A stretch of 14,490 bases of DNA from CAUZEO01 sp963578625. GTDB lineage: Bacteria > Verrucomicrobiota > Kiritimatiellia > SLOV01. Made by a program: the position numbers and the translations under genes. Under the pieces are notes generated by a model that had not been told where the DNA came from, did no database searches, and saw nothing but the letters and a program-made list of their open reading frames with translations. Location: assembly GCA_963578625.1 (NCBI GenBank), contig CAUZEO010000103.1, positions 1 to 14,490 of the forward strand. The letters are read 5' to 3'. Position 1 is the first letter of the stretch, and every line of letters starts with the position of its first letter. Shown here in pieces: positions 1 to 5,309 of this stretch.

Positions 1-553
1 AGAGTTCGCTGATAAGCTTGTCGGTCAGGTTTCTGTTTCGCTCGTCATCGAGGTTTTCCCCGATGATTTTGCCTGCCAGGGTGATGGCCATCTCCGCGCT
101 GTCCCGCTTGAGAGAAGCCTCGGCCTTCTCCCGGATGGTTCTGATTTCCCGCTGCGCGTTCTCGAGAACGATTTGGGCATCTTCCTTGGCCTTGCGCTCG
201 ATCACCCGTGCCGCCTCTGTCGCCGCTGCTCTCGATTTCATCACGACCGCTTTGGCTTCGGCATCCGCTTCCGCGAGCATGCCTTCCTGGGTCGATTTGA
301 TTTCCGCGAGGGTGCGCTTGATTTCATCCGCCTCCTCCACCGAATTGCGAATGGATTCCTCGCGTCGATCGAGTGCGGCCAGGATCGGTTTGAGCGCGGC
401 CTTGTAGAGAATGAAGAAAAGAATCCCGAATACAGCCCAGGTCCAGATCATCATCGGGACCGACAGATCCATCAGGCCGGGCCCGGCGTGCTCATCTTCG
501 TGCGCTCCGCTATCTACAGCAATGACTTCCTGGATTTCACTTTCCGCGGCCAT
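1..553 (-). CDS. atpF: F-type ATP synthase subunit b (partial, C-terminus beyond the window)
   Basis: Subunit b forms the peripheral stalk that holds F1 against the membrane rotor. Translating the minus strand from the ATG at 553-551 gives at least 184 residues with no stop before the left edge, so the gene is cut there. After an acidic N-terminal extension of about 30 residues there is one membrane helix (about residues 33-50, core MIWTWAVFGILFFILY). It is followed by KAALKPILAALDRRE and a long, charged, Ala/Glu/Lys-rich coiled coil. This is the classic b-subunit layout. The gene starts 14 nt after atpE, and an AGGAG lies 11 nt upstream of the ATG, overlapping the atpE stop. The gene order a, c, b matches standard atp operons, so delta, alpha and the other F1 subunits probably follow outside the window. 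Confidence 0.93.
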   Translation of the reverse strand, partial: MAAESEIQEVIAVDSGAHEDEHAGPGLMDLSVPMMIWTWAVFGILFFILYKAALKPILAALDRREESIRNSVEEADEIKRTLAEIKSTQEGMLAEADAEAKAVVMKSRAAATEAARVIERKAKEDAQIVLENAQREIRTIREKAEASLKRDSAEMAITLAGKIIGENLDDERNRNLTDKLISEL

Positions 554-567
554 CAGACGATCGACTC

Positions 568-792
568 CTATTCAGGTTTCAGGGCGAGGAAGCACATGAC
601 GGCGCAGAACAGGGCCACACCTTCCACCAGGGCGGCTGCGATCAGCATGTTGACCTGGATCTTCGCCGTCGCTTCCGGTTGCCGCGCGATTCCTTCCATC
701 GCGGCCCCTCCGATGCGGCCGATGCCGATGCCGGCGCCGATCGTTACGAGGCCGGCGCCAATCGTTGCCAGCGTGCCAGTTAAACCTGTCAT
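568..792 (-). CDS. atpE: F-type ATP synthase subunit c (rotor ring proteolipid)
   Basis: This 74-residue protein makes two membrane helices joined by the polar loop ARQPEA (residues 36-41), the signature of ATP synthase c subunits. The first helix carries the glycine repeat GAGIGIGRIGG. The ion-carrying carboxylate is Glu57 in ALVEGVALF. By hand alignment, the position of Gln32 in the Na+-binding Ilyobacter c subunit is Ile24 here (Ile28 in E. coli), and the Ser and Thr after the Glu are Gly58 and Val59. This argues for H+ rather than Na+ coupling. An AAAGGA ribosome binding site lies about 8 nt before the ATG. The gene sits between atpB and atpF. Confidence 0.97.
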   Translation of the reverse strand: MTGLTGTLATIGAGLVTIGAGIGIGRIGGAAMEGIARQPEATAKIQVNMLIAAALVEGVALFCAVMCFLALKPE

Positions 793-922
793 TGTTTTGG
801 TCCTTTCATTTTGGGTGCATTCATTTCGATTTTACGAAAGCAACCGGGTTTCTATTATCTCCGACCGTAAGAAAGGAGGAGACGTTTAAATCAATTTGCG
901 AGGGATGTCAACTTTCCTCATG

Positions 923-1771
923 CTAGTGGGCGGGGTGGTACATCATGCCGATGAACACAGCGGAAAGAAGGGTGAAAATGTAAGCCTGGAGCACGGCCAC
1001 GAGGACCTCCAGCACGTAGGTTCCCAGTGCCAGGACCATAAACGGCATCCCGCCGAGACCGTAGGTCACGACCAGTCCCAGCAGGGCGAGAATCGCGATG
1101 TGGCCCCCGAGCATGTTGGCGAAAAGACGGATGGTCAGAGATCCGGCCTTGATGAACATGCCGACGAACTCGATCGGCACGATGATCAACAGCAGCGGCC
1201 AGGGAACTCCCGGGGGAATAAACGCCTTCATGAAGCCGATGGGACCGTTCTTGTAGATCGTGCCGAAGATCATGAACACGAGGGTGATGAGGGCGAGCGA
1301 CGCGGTGACGTTGACATTGCTGGTTGCGGTGGCAAAGAGGGGAATGAGTCCCATCACGTTCAGGGTGAGAATAAAAAAGAAGAATGTGATGAACAAGGGC
1401 GCCATCTTCCTTCCGTCATCTTCGCCGAGGAATTGGATCGAGATTTGGTCCCGCAGGTGAACCACGAAGGCCTCCAGGGCGTTGGTCATGCCGGTCGGAA
1501 CCTTTGCCGTTTTATCGTAGCGGACGACGAAGATCTGGTAGAGAATGACGGCGCCGAAGATCAACATGAGCGCATGAATCGGGAGGAACGGTGGCAACGT
1601 AATGTCCACCCCGGGCAGCGGACCCCAGTGATAGCCGTTGCTTACGTGGCCGATGACGAACGATTCCACCGCTTTGGCCCGCGCGGCAGGATTCTCGACA
1701 TCGACAAGCGTGCCGGCCACCAGGAGGACGATCGCCACGATGACCCACATTGTGGATTTCGAAATCTTCAA
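923..1771 (-). CDS. atpB: F-type ATP synthase subunit a (proton channel)
   Basis: Subunit a provides the two half-channels that bring protons to the c ring. The 282-residue protein is highly hydrophobic with five to six membrane helices. It contains the diagnostic segment SLTIRLFANMLGGH, whose Arg215 is the equivalent of the essential E. coli Arg210. A GxxP-rich N-terminal loop precedes the LPPFLPIHALMLIFG helix. The start is taken as TTG at 1771-1769, which overlaps the atpI stop as TTGA, with an AAAGG about 9-10 nt upstream. An alternative ATG seven codons later would give a slightly shorter protein. The gap to atpE (793-922) is 130 nt, with no obvious terminator. Confidence 0.97.
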   Translation of the reverse strand: MKISKSTMWVIVAIVLLVAGTLVDVENPAARAKAVESFVIGHVSNGYHWGPLPGVDITLPPFLPIHALMLIFGAVILYQIFVVRYDKTAKVPTGMTNALEAFVVHLRDQISIQFLGEDDGRKMAPLFITFFFFILTLNVMGLIPLFATATSNVNVTASLALITLVFMIFGTIYKNGPIGFMKAFIPPGVPWPLLLIIVPIEFVGMFIKAGSLTIRLFANMLGGHIAILALLGLVVTYGLGGMPFMVLALGTYVLEVLVAVLQAYIFTLLSAVFIGMMYHPAH

Positions 1772-2166
1772 TCTACGTCGCCTTTCACATTCCTAACGGT
1801 TAAATGCGCGATCTCACAAAACAGGAAACTAAAATAACCGATCAGGGTAGCCACCACGAACGGATACAGATTTTCCATCCCGGATGCCTGGGCCAGGAAA
1901 ATCAAGGCCAGCAAAGTTACAACCCGGGCGACGTTCATGACAAGTCCCCAACGCAAAAAAGTGTTGATATCCGGGCCGATGGCTTTCCCGTTGAAATAGG
2001 CGAACAGGCCGCCGTGCGCCGCGGCCACCAGCCAGGCCAGAATCAGGGGTTTCAGGAGCAGCCCCCCGTACGCGGCCCAGGTCACGGTGGTGCTGCCGAT
2101 CACCGTGAGCCCGAGGCCCAATAGAAAGAAGCCGGCGCCGGCGCCATGTGGATTGTATAACCTCAT
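1768..2166 (-). CDS. atpI: AtpI-like ATP synthase accessory membrane protein
   Basis: About 132 residues with four predicted membrane helices (starting near GAGFFLLGLGL, LLLKPLILAWLVAAAHG, LRWGLVMNVARVVTLLALIFLA and LYPFVVATLIGYFSFLFCEI). It is identified by its position directly before atpB and its size and topology, which fit the AtpI/UncI family. AtpI proteins help assemble the c ring, and in some bacteria they act with AtpZ in Mg2+ or Ca2+ uptake; neither role is proven for this protein. The ATG at 2166 is used as start. A TTG at 2178 (start MGQYMRLY) is also possible. Neither has a convincing Shine-Dalgarno, and a stop codon lies just upstream in frame. The IS inserted 243 bp upstream separates it from atpZ, its usual partner. 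Confidence 0.8.
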   Translation of the reverse strand: MRLYNPHGAGAGFFLLGLGLTVIGSTTVTWAAYGGLLLKPLILAWLVAAAHGGLFAYFNGKAIGPDINTFLRWGLVMNVARVVTLLALIFLAQASGMENLYPFVVATLIGYFSFLFCEIAHLTVRNVKGDVD

Positions 2167-2178
2167 ATATTGGCCCAA

Positions 2179-2409
2179 TGGCTTTGGTTCTCAAAGTGGC
2201 CGTCCACCTCCGGGGGACGGAGCGGCTGAAGGGTCGCAAAGAGAGGCAGATTGGCGCAACGCTCTATCCTGCCGCATTTCAGCGCTGTTTCAGCCTCCAC
2301 ATCCCCCGGAGTTGTTGGCGGACAGCCGCGGACTGCAGTGCTCAGGTGTCAGTCTGGCCTCTGATTTTGGTCAGATTTTCGAGCTGTGAGAGTCGTGTTT
2401 GGTTTCAGG
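2179..2409. other. Gene-free stretch between atpI and the IS
   Basis: No convincing gene on either strand. Near the IS it holds GGTGTCAG (2345-2352) and a unit beginning TCGAGCTGTGA at 2379 and ending TTTCAGG at 2409. Both kinds of sequence recur on the other side of the IS, so this is intergenic repeat DNA into which the IS jumped. I see no strong minus-strand promoter for atpI: TTGAGA at about 2194-2189 has only a poor -10 at the right distance. Confidence 0.6.
2402..2409. repeat. Target-site duplication, left copy (GTTTCAGG)
   Basis: The 8 bases GTTTCAGG abut the left terminal inverted repeat exactly. The same 8 bases, in the same orientation, abut the right one at 4697-4704. An 8-bp duplication is what a cut-and-paste DDE transposase leaves. 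Caution: GTTTCAGG is also a recurring unit of the local intergenic repeat (again at 4711-4718), but its exact placement at both ends makes chance unlikely. Confidence 0.9.
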
Positions 2410-2435
2410 CTATTGCCGCAAAATTCGGTTGGATT
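2410..2435 (+). repeat. Left terminal inverted repeat of the IS
   Basis: It begins CTATTGCCGCAAAATTCGG and runs for 26 bp. It is the exact reverse complement of 4671-4696, with no mismatch. Identity ends precisely at the target-site duplication. Confidence 0.95.
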
Positions 2436-2484
2436 CATTCTAACGTTCGCGTGATCAGCCATTTATACAAGTGGTTTTCGTAGT

Positions 2485-2497
2485 GCTCAAGTATATG
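2485..2497 (+). repeat. Subterminal 13-bp repeat GCTCAAGTATATG
   Basis: This 13-mer is the perfect reverse complement of 2617-2629 (CATATACTTGAGC). A two-mismatch version, GCTTAAGTAAATG, lies on the same strand at 2585-2597, exactly 100 bp downstream. Three copies in the IS leader suggest a protein-binding site, either for OrfA (HTH-like) or for the transposase. Confidence 0.55.
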
Positions 2498-2585
2498 ATT
2501 AGCTGACTCCTTGCCTTCGGATGGCTGATCTCCATGTTTCCACGTAGTTTTTCGACTTTTCTCTCTTGTCTTGCGCCGCGATACG

Positions 2586-2628
2586 CTTAAGTAAATGTTA
2601 TTGATAGAAGAAATAACATATACTTGAG
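2586..2628 (+). promoter_or_regulatory. Imperfect palindrome upstream of the transposase gene (possible operator)
   Basis: The arms CTTAAGTAAATGTTATT (2586-2602) and AATAACATATACTTGAG (2612-2628) are complementary at 15 of 17 positions, around a 9-nt spacer. It ends just before the Shine-Dalgarno of orfA. It contains a -10-like TATACT (2619-2624) without a good -35 at normal spacing. It could be an autoregulatory operator or an RNA hairpin that limits transposase translation. Both readings are inferences. Confidence 0.5.
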
Positions 2629-2634
2629 CAGCAA

Positions 2635-2640
2635 GAGGAG
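2635..2640 (+). promoter_or_regulatory. Ribosome binding site GAGGAG for orfA
   Basis: GAGGAG ends 7 nt before the ATG at 2648. This decides for that ATG over the in-frame TTG at 2624, which lies inside the palindrome and has no Shine-Dalgarno. Confidence 0.75.
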
Positions 2641-2647
2641 AAGCCCG

Positions 2648-3307
2648 ATGAGCCAGAGTTCAGATACGGTTGAGGACAGAGCGCGGAAAACATTTCGCAG
2701 GCGTAAAATCATGACGCTGGTAGAGGTGGCCGAGTTAATCCACAGCACCATCCACACCGCCCGAAGGCGGTTGAGGGCATGGCGGGCACACAACAGCTTC
2801 AACTGCAACGGCCGGTATTACACCTTGCCGGATGTGCCCGAGTTTGACGCCAACGGGCTGTGGCGCTGGCGCGGTGTGTTCTTCTCGCAACACGGCAACC
2901 TAAAGCGCACTGTCATGGAACTGGTCCGCCGCTCGCAGGCGGGCCTTGATGTCGGGGAAATGCGCTCCCTGCTGGGGCTCGACCCCCGTTCATTCCTTTC
3001 TGCATTTGCCGATCATCCCCAGCTCAGGCGGGAGAAAACACAAGGGCGGTTCGTTTACTACTCTTCGGACCCGGCTATTTACAGCGGGCAGCGGCAGCGC
3101 CGCTGCGAGTTGAGCGCAAAGGGCCGGGAGCCGACGCCGTTCGAAGCGGTTGCGATCCTGGTGGAAAAGATCAAAAACCCGGCCCTGAGCAACGAGTCGC
3201 TGAGCCGGCGGCTGAGAAAGCAGAAGCTCTTGGTTGAGCCCGAGACCATCGAAACCCTGTTTGTCCGCCACGATCTGGCGGTAAAAAAAACGCCACCTTC
3301 GATCTGA
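2648..3307 (+). CDS. IS OrfA: HTH-like N-terminal part of the transposase
   Basis: 219 residues as a stand-alone product. The N-terminus is basic and contains a predicted helix-turn-helix-like segment (around MTLVEVAELIHSTIHTARRR, about residues 22-41). A region rich in aromatics follows (NGRYYTLPDVPEFD, then LWRWRGVFFSQHG). A second winged-helix-like region may begin near LKRTVMELVRRSQAGLDVGE. It is probably the DNA-binding half that recognises the IS ends. The stop at 3305-3307 comes only 16 nt after an A8 run at which a -1 shift would carry ribosomes into orfB, so this may be the short product of a frameshifting gene. No catalytic residues are assigned. The ATG at 2648 is chosen because of the GAGGAG before it. 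Confidence 0.8.
   Translation: MSQSSDTVEDRARKTFRRRKIMTLVEVAELIHSTIHTARRRLRAWRAHNSFNCNGRYYTLPDVPEFDANGLWRWRGVFFSQHGNLKRTVMELVRRSQAGLDVGEMRSLLGLDPRSFLSAFADHPQLRREKTQGRFVYYSSDPAIYSGQRQRRCELSAKGREPTPFEAVAILVEKIKNPALSNESLSRRLRKQKLLVEPETIETLFVRHDLAVKKTPPSI
3265..3281 (+). promoter_or_regulatory. GC-rich RNA hairpin directly upstream of the A8 run
   Basis: CCGCCA (3265-3270) pairs with TGGCGG (3276-3281) around a 5-nt loop, and the A run starts one base later. A nascent-RNA hairpin at this distance can promote transcriptional slippage on A tracts, as reported for some IS genes. It is not a terminator on the plus strand because the run is A, not T. Confidence 0.5.
3283..3290 (+). promoter_or_regulatory. 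Slippery A8 run, probable -1 frameshift site joining orfA to orfB
   Basis: In the orfA frame the codons read GTA AAA AAA ACG, so A_AAA_AAA (3283-3289) is a correctly phased -1 slippery heptamer. After a -1 shift reading continues AAC GCC ACC TTC GAT CTG, entering orfB at 3289 with no stop, to give about 672 residues in total. The orfB frame has been open only since 3238, just upstream. A weak 7-bp stem (3305-3311 with 3320-3326) lies 15 nt downstream, farther than the usual spacing for a stimulator. One extra A, from slippage, mutation or sequencing error, would have the same effect. Confidence 0.7.
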
Positions 3308-3336
3308 TCCGGTGCCTTTCGGATTATCTTGCCGCG

Positions 3337-4665
3337 TTGCTCCATGGGGTGTCGGTGTCCCATCTGTTTTCCACGCCCCCGGTGGTGAAGTTCCGGCCCT
3401 CGATCACGCACTGTCCCGGCTGTGGATCCGAACTCAAAGTCCGCAAAACACGTACCCGCACGGTCAGCACACTGCACGTTGGCCGATTTCAGGCGCGGGA
3501 GGTGTTCCTGATCTGCAAGCCGTGCGCTCATACGTATCGGTCCGAAGAACTGTGCGCCCCGGTGGCTCCCGGCGCCAACTTCGGCTACGACGTGATGGTC
3601 TATGCGGGCAGAGCCCTCTTGCTCCGGCAGCGCAACGAGGAGGAAGTCGTGGCTGAACTGGCGCAGAGGAACGTTCAGATCAGTCCGCGGGAAGTCTCGT
3701 TGCTGAGCATGAAATTCGTGGTGTACACCGCCATCGCTCACCAGCGGTGCGCCCCCGACATCACCGCGGACATGCAGACCCGCGGCGGATTTATATGCCA
3801 TCTCGACGCCACCTGCGAAGGCCGCGACCCACTGCTGATGAGCTCCATCGACTCGCTTTCCCAAATCGTTCTCGGCAATGTCAAGTTACCCGCTGAGGAT
3901 GAAGAGTACATCGTGCCTTTTCTTGAGCGCATCAAGAAGAGCTTCGGCGTTCCGCTGGCGCTGGTTCACGACATGGGAAAGGGGATCCTCAAGGCGGTCG
4001 CCAAAGTGTTTCCCGGGGTGCCGGACTTCATCTGTCATTTCCATTTCCTGCGCGATATCGGCAAAGACTTCCTCGGCGCCGAATACGACACCATCCGCAA
4101 CCGGCTCCGCCAGCATGGCATCAGTGCGAAACTGCGCTACCGGGCCAAACAGCTCAAACGCGAGATGGACCGGAAGCCCGAGTTGATCGAAGCGCTCGAA
4201 ACCGGCATCGAGAATACTTCACTGCCCACCGACGCCCTTGAGTTGCTCCCCGTACTCAACGTCTACACCCTGATCCAGTGGACGCTACGAGGTAAATCCG
4301 AGGGCCACGGATATGGCTTCCCTTTCGATCACCCGCATCTGGCCTTTGCTCAAAGAATCCGCCGCCTCAAGCGCGCCAACCGCCGTAGAACCGGAAACGC
4401 ATCCTCAAGCTGTATGCTTCGCACCATGCTCGCCGACAGCCCGCTGGTCCGAAACCTGGAGAATCCCGCCTACATCAAGATCCTGCTCCATGGAAAAGCA
4501 ACCCTCGAAGAACTCTTCGCCCAGATCGAGATTCGCACCCTGCGCGATGCCTTCCGGGATGCTCAGCATAGCGCCGAGAAGATCCCATCGAAGCTCAAGC
4601 CCCTCATCGCCATGAACGACTTCCCAGAAAAACTCGTCAAAATGGTCGAAAAGGCCGCCGCTTAA
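3337..4665 (+). CDS. IS OrfB: zinc-ribbon, DDE-type (RNase H-like) transposase core
   Basis: 442 residues counted from a TTG at 3337. That TTG has no Shine-Dalgarno, and the frame is open back to 3238, so I think this is the C-terminal part of an OrfA-OrfB fusion made by a -1 shift at 3283-3290. A zinc-ribbon-like pair, CPGC (C26/C29) and CKPC (C60/C63), comes first. Then there are candidate catalytic aspartates in CHLDATCEG (D157) and LVHDMGKG (D212), followed by FICHFHFLRDIGKD, an arrangement typical of RNase H-fold transposases. The third acidic residue cannot be fixed by eye. The protein would cut and join the IS ends. It stops 5 bp before the right inverted repeat. No internal stop or frameshift was seen, so the element may be active. 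Confidence 0.85.
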   Translation: MLHGVSVSHLFSTPPVVKFRPSITHCPGCGSELKVRKTRTRTVSTLHVGRFQAREVFLICKPCAHTYRSEELCAPVAPGANFGYDVMVYAGRALLLRQRNEEEVVAELAQRNVQISPREVSLLSMKFVVYTAIAHQRCAPDITADMQTRGGFICHLDATCEGRDPLLMSSIDSLSQIVLGNVKLPAEDEEYIVPFLERIKKSFGVPLALVHDMGKGILKAVAKVFPGVPDFICHFHFLRDIGKDFLGAEYDTIRNRLRQHGISAKLRYRAKQLKREMDRKPELIEALETGIENTSLPTDALELLPVLNVYTLIQWTLRGKSEGHGYGFPFDHPHLAFAQRIRRLKRANRRRTGNASSSCMLRTMLADSPLVRNLENPAYIKILLHGKATLEELFAQIEIRTLRDAFRDAQHSAEKIPSKLKPLIAMNDFPEKLVKMVEKAAA

Positions 4666-4670
4666 TCACA

Positions 4671-4696
4671 AATCCAACCGAATTTTGCGGCAATAG
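4671..4696 (-). repeat. Right terminal inverted repeat of the IS
   Basis: It runs from AATCCAACCG to GGCAATAG and is the exact reverse complement of 2410-2435. It is followed immediately by GTTTCAGG. Confidence 0.95.
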
Positions 4697-4704
4697 GTTT
4701 CAGG
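4697..4704. repeat. Target-site duplication, right copy (GTTTCAGG)
   Basis: Same 8 bases and orientation as 2402-2409. Removing the IS and one copy restores a continuous intergenic sequence that reads GTTTCAGGTGTCAGGTTTCA across the joint. Confidence 0.9.
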
Positions 4705-5045
4705 TGTCAGGTTTCAGGATGGAAGTCCTTGTCTGCCAGCATGTTGTCTCTCCTGAAATCTCAAACCCGAAACCTGAACTCTCAAACAAGTGACGCCTTT
4801 GGCTGAGCCAGGTCTATCGAGCTGTGAAAGTTTCATTCGGATTTCAGGATGAGACCCAAACTCTCAAACAAGGTCGGGCCTCTGACCCCAGATCGCAGTT
4901 CTCGCTGTATCCTAATCGCAATCCTAATCGATTAGGATTGGGATTAAGATTGAAGACGAACCGGCTGATCACCAATTCTGCTCTCATATGATTCTTTGTG
5001 GCTCATTCCAGCATTCATGTCGCTGATAATGCAGGCGGGCTTCTG
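4705..5045. repeat. Intergenic repeat region between the IS and atpZ
   Basis: No gene is seen in these 341 bp. They hold a direct repeat of 14 bp, AACTCTCAAACAAG, at 4777-4790 and 4859-4872. Further TTTCAGG units occur at 4712-4718 and 4842-4848. A unit starting TCGAGCTGTGA at 4817 and ending TTTCAGG at 4848 resembles 2379-2409 on the other side of the IS. This looks like a family of degenerate intergenic repeats scattered in the genome. Confidence 0.65.
4919..4940. repeat. Perfect 22-bp palindrome downstream of atpZ
   Basis: CAATCCTAATC followed by its exact reverse complement, with no loop. The left half is part of a 12-bp tandem (ATCCTAATCGCA at 4909-4920, ATCCTAATCGAT at 4921-4932). On the minus strand there is no T run after it, so it is not a classic terminator, although it could form a cruciform or hairpin between atpZ and the IS. 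Confidence 0.7.
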
Positions 5046-5309
5046 CTATGTATCACCTTCCGGCGGCTTTTCATTCTCCTCCGCGTCCTGCCTGGAAATC
5101 TGGCGTACCAGCTTCCACAATTCATATCCCCCGTAGCCCAGTCCCATGAACATGCCCACCAGGGTCCAGCCACCGTCTCCCCCTCTCTTCTTGTCGATAT
5201 AATAGCCGAGCATGGTAAACACGAACATCCCGGCGGCAAACGTGTATCCCAATGCCACCGCTTGGTATTTCCGGCTTGGTTCCGCCGGTTTCCTGCTTTT
5301 GCCGGGCAT
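5046..5309 (-). CDS. atpZ: AtpZ/AtpQ-like ATP synthase accessory protein (ATPase gene 1 family)
   Basis: 87 residues with a basic N-terminus and two membrane helices (about 17-36, VALGYTFAAGMFVFTMLGYY, and 47-62, GWTLVGMFMGLGYG). The loop between them has IDKKRGGDG, and the tail is acidic. This is the size and pattern of the AtpZ family, which normally sits at the head of atp operons before atpI. AtpZ is linked to Mg2+/Ca2+ uptake with AtpI in alkaliphilic Bacillus. The ATG at 5309 shares its first base with the TAA of the upstream antiporter gene (TAATG), so its translation is coupled to that gene. The IS now lies between it and atpI. Confidence 0.88.
   Translation of the reverse strand: MPGKSRKPAEPSRKYQAVALGYTFAAGMFVFTMLGYYIDKKRGGDGGWTLVGMFMGLGYGGYELWKLVRQISRQDAEENEKPPEGDT

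Larger units (their letters stand above)
2410..4696 (+). mobile_element. Complete insertion sequence, 2287 bp, family not assigned
   Basis: The element is bounded by perfect 26-bp inverted repeats (2410-2435 and 4671-4696) and flanked by an 8-bp direct repeat. It carries two plus-strand reading frames (2648-3307 and 3337-4665) that overlap in phase at an A8 run, plus a 212-bp leader with an inverted-repeat operator-like sequence. The second stop codon lies 5 bp before the right inverted repeat, so the element is compact with no passenger genes. Its transcription runs opposite to the atp/mrp genes. The perfect ends and target duplication suggest a fairly recent insertion. The 8-bp duplication and Zn-ribbon/RNase-H-like protein are compatible with the ISL3/Mutator-like end of DDE diversity, but I do not recognise a named family. 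Confidence 0.95.

Noticed and set aside
568..792. Na+-type (N-ATPase) c subunit
   Set aside because: The Gln and Ser/Thr ligands are absent, the protein is a two-helix form, and the gene order is a, c, b with atpZ-atpI rather than the N-ATPase beta-epsilon-first order.
896..1837. Long open frame on the plus strand opposite atpB
   Set aside because: It is the mirror of the real atpB reading frame. Its product is hydrophilic, rich in His, Asp, Glu and Gln, a typical antisense artefact, and matches no family.
2410..2435. Outward promoter in the left IS end driving atpI
   Set aside because: A TTGCGG-like -35 is present on the minus strand, but the sequence 17 nt further has no acceptable -10.
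3265..3290. Rho-independent terminator at the GC hairpin followed by A8
   Set aside because: On the plus strand the run is A, not T. On the minus strand the T run comes before the hairpin, so neither strand has the terminator order.
3337..3339. TTG as a true independent start of orfB
   Set aside because: There is no Shine-Dalgarno, and the frame continues upstream to the slippery run with protein-like sequence. A frameshifted fusion explains it better, though a low level of independent initiation cannot be excluded.
3079..3864. Minus-strand open frame across the orfA/orfB junction
   Set aside because: It lies opposite the transposase frames, with no Shine-Dalgarno and no recognisable domain.
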